In this document: positions 63,898-64,000 of the stretch, one piece after another
Numbering within the stretch: position 1 is the stretch's first letter
How the letters are laid out: each line of letters starts with the position of its first letter
Source of the DNA: Euleptes europaea
Lineage: Eukaryota; Chordata; Lepidosauria; Squamata; Sphaerodactylidae
DNA: 64,000 nt
Reading direction: 5' to 3'
NCBI RefSeq assembly: GCF_029931775.1
Contig: NC_079320.1
Span: 78,758,656-78,822,655 of the forward strand
Notes under the pieces: generated by a model
Seen by the model: the letters and a program-made list of their open reading frames with translations, nothing else
Databases searched by the model: none
What the model was told of the DNA's origin: nothing
Program-made: the position numbers and the translations under genes

Positions 63898-64000
63898 ATA
63901 TGTATCTGTCTGGATAGTATTAGCCACTTTCCTAAACTCCACATCCAAAAAGTTAATTTTTTGCCTTATCAAATGTCATTTCAAATTTGATGGCATCATG

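Overview
This is vertebrate nuclear DNA, most likely from a squamate reptile. The evidence is the repeat content: many tRNA-headed SINEs of the Sauria type with (CTT)n tails, 5S-rRNA-derived SINEs, Bov-B (RTE) and CR1-type LINE pieces, Penelope-like elements, a DIRS element and many small hAT elements. There are no bacterial-style operons. Family names and the comparisons with human proteins come from memory; no search was run.

Two host genes lie head-to-tail on the minus strand. ZCCHC4, the 28S rRNA N6-adenosine methyltransferase, enters from the right edge. Nine of its coding exons, including the terminal one, lie between 62,766 and 47,868; the 5' exons are beyond the window. About 4.4 kb downstream is the CpG-rich promoter of ANAPC4, a scaffold subunit of the anaphase-promoting complex. 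ANAPC4 appears complete: a noncoding first exon near 43.3-43.4 kb and 28 coding exons from 41,668 to 6,968. The coding exons sum to 2,394 nt, or 797 residues plus stop, with canonical splice sites and consistent phase at every junction. The order ZCCHC4 then ANAPC4 on one strand matches the human 4p15.2 arrangement.

Region by region: 1-5.8 kb is intergenic, with two inverted hAT copies and a smaller hAT element. 5.8-43.4 kb is ANAPC4, with introns packed with SINEs, hAT and Tigger-like DNA transposons, LINE pieces, an LTR-like piece, an env-like fossil and two palindromic Penelope-like insertions. 43.48-44.38 kb is a roughly 900-nt almost pure pyrimidine tract abutting the ANAPC4 promoter. 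44.4-47.87 kb is intergenic, with a palindromic Penelope-like element that carries hammerhead-ribozyme-like cores. 47.87-64 kb is ZCCHC4; one of its introns holds a 5.4-kb DIRS-type retrotransposon (50.29-55.70 kb) inserted into an older CR1-like repeat.

The two genes work in different processes, ribosomal RNA modification and cell-cycle ubiquitination; nothing here shows a functional link. The most interesting signals are the hammerhead-bearing palindromes, the SINE that supplies the polypyrimidine tract of the last ANAPC4 exon, an ANAPC4 tail without the SUMO-type motifs of the human protein, the promoter-adjacent homopyrimidine tract, and the DIRS element with its internal complementary region still recognisable.
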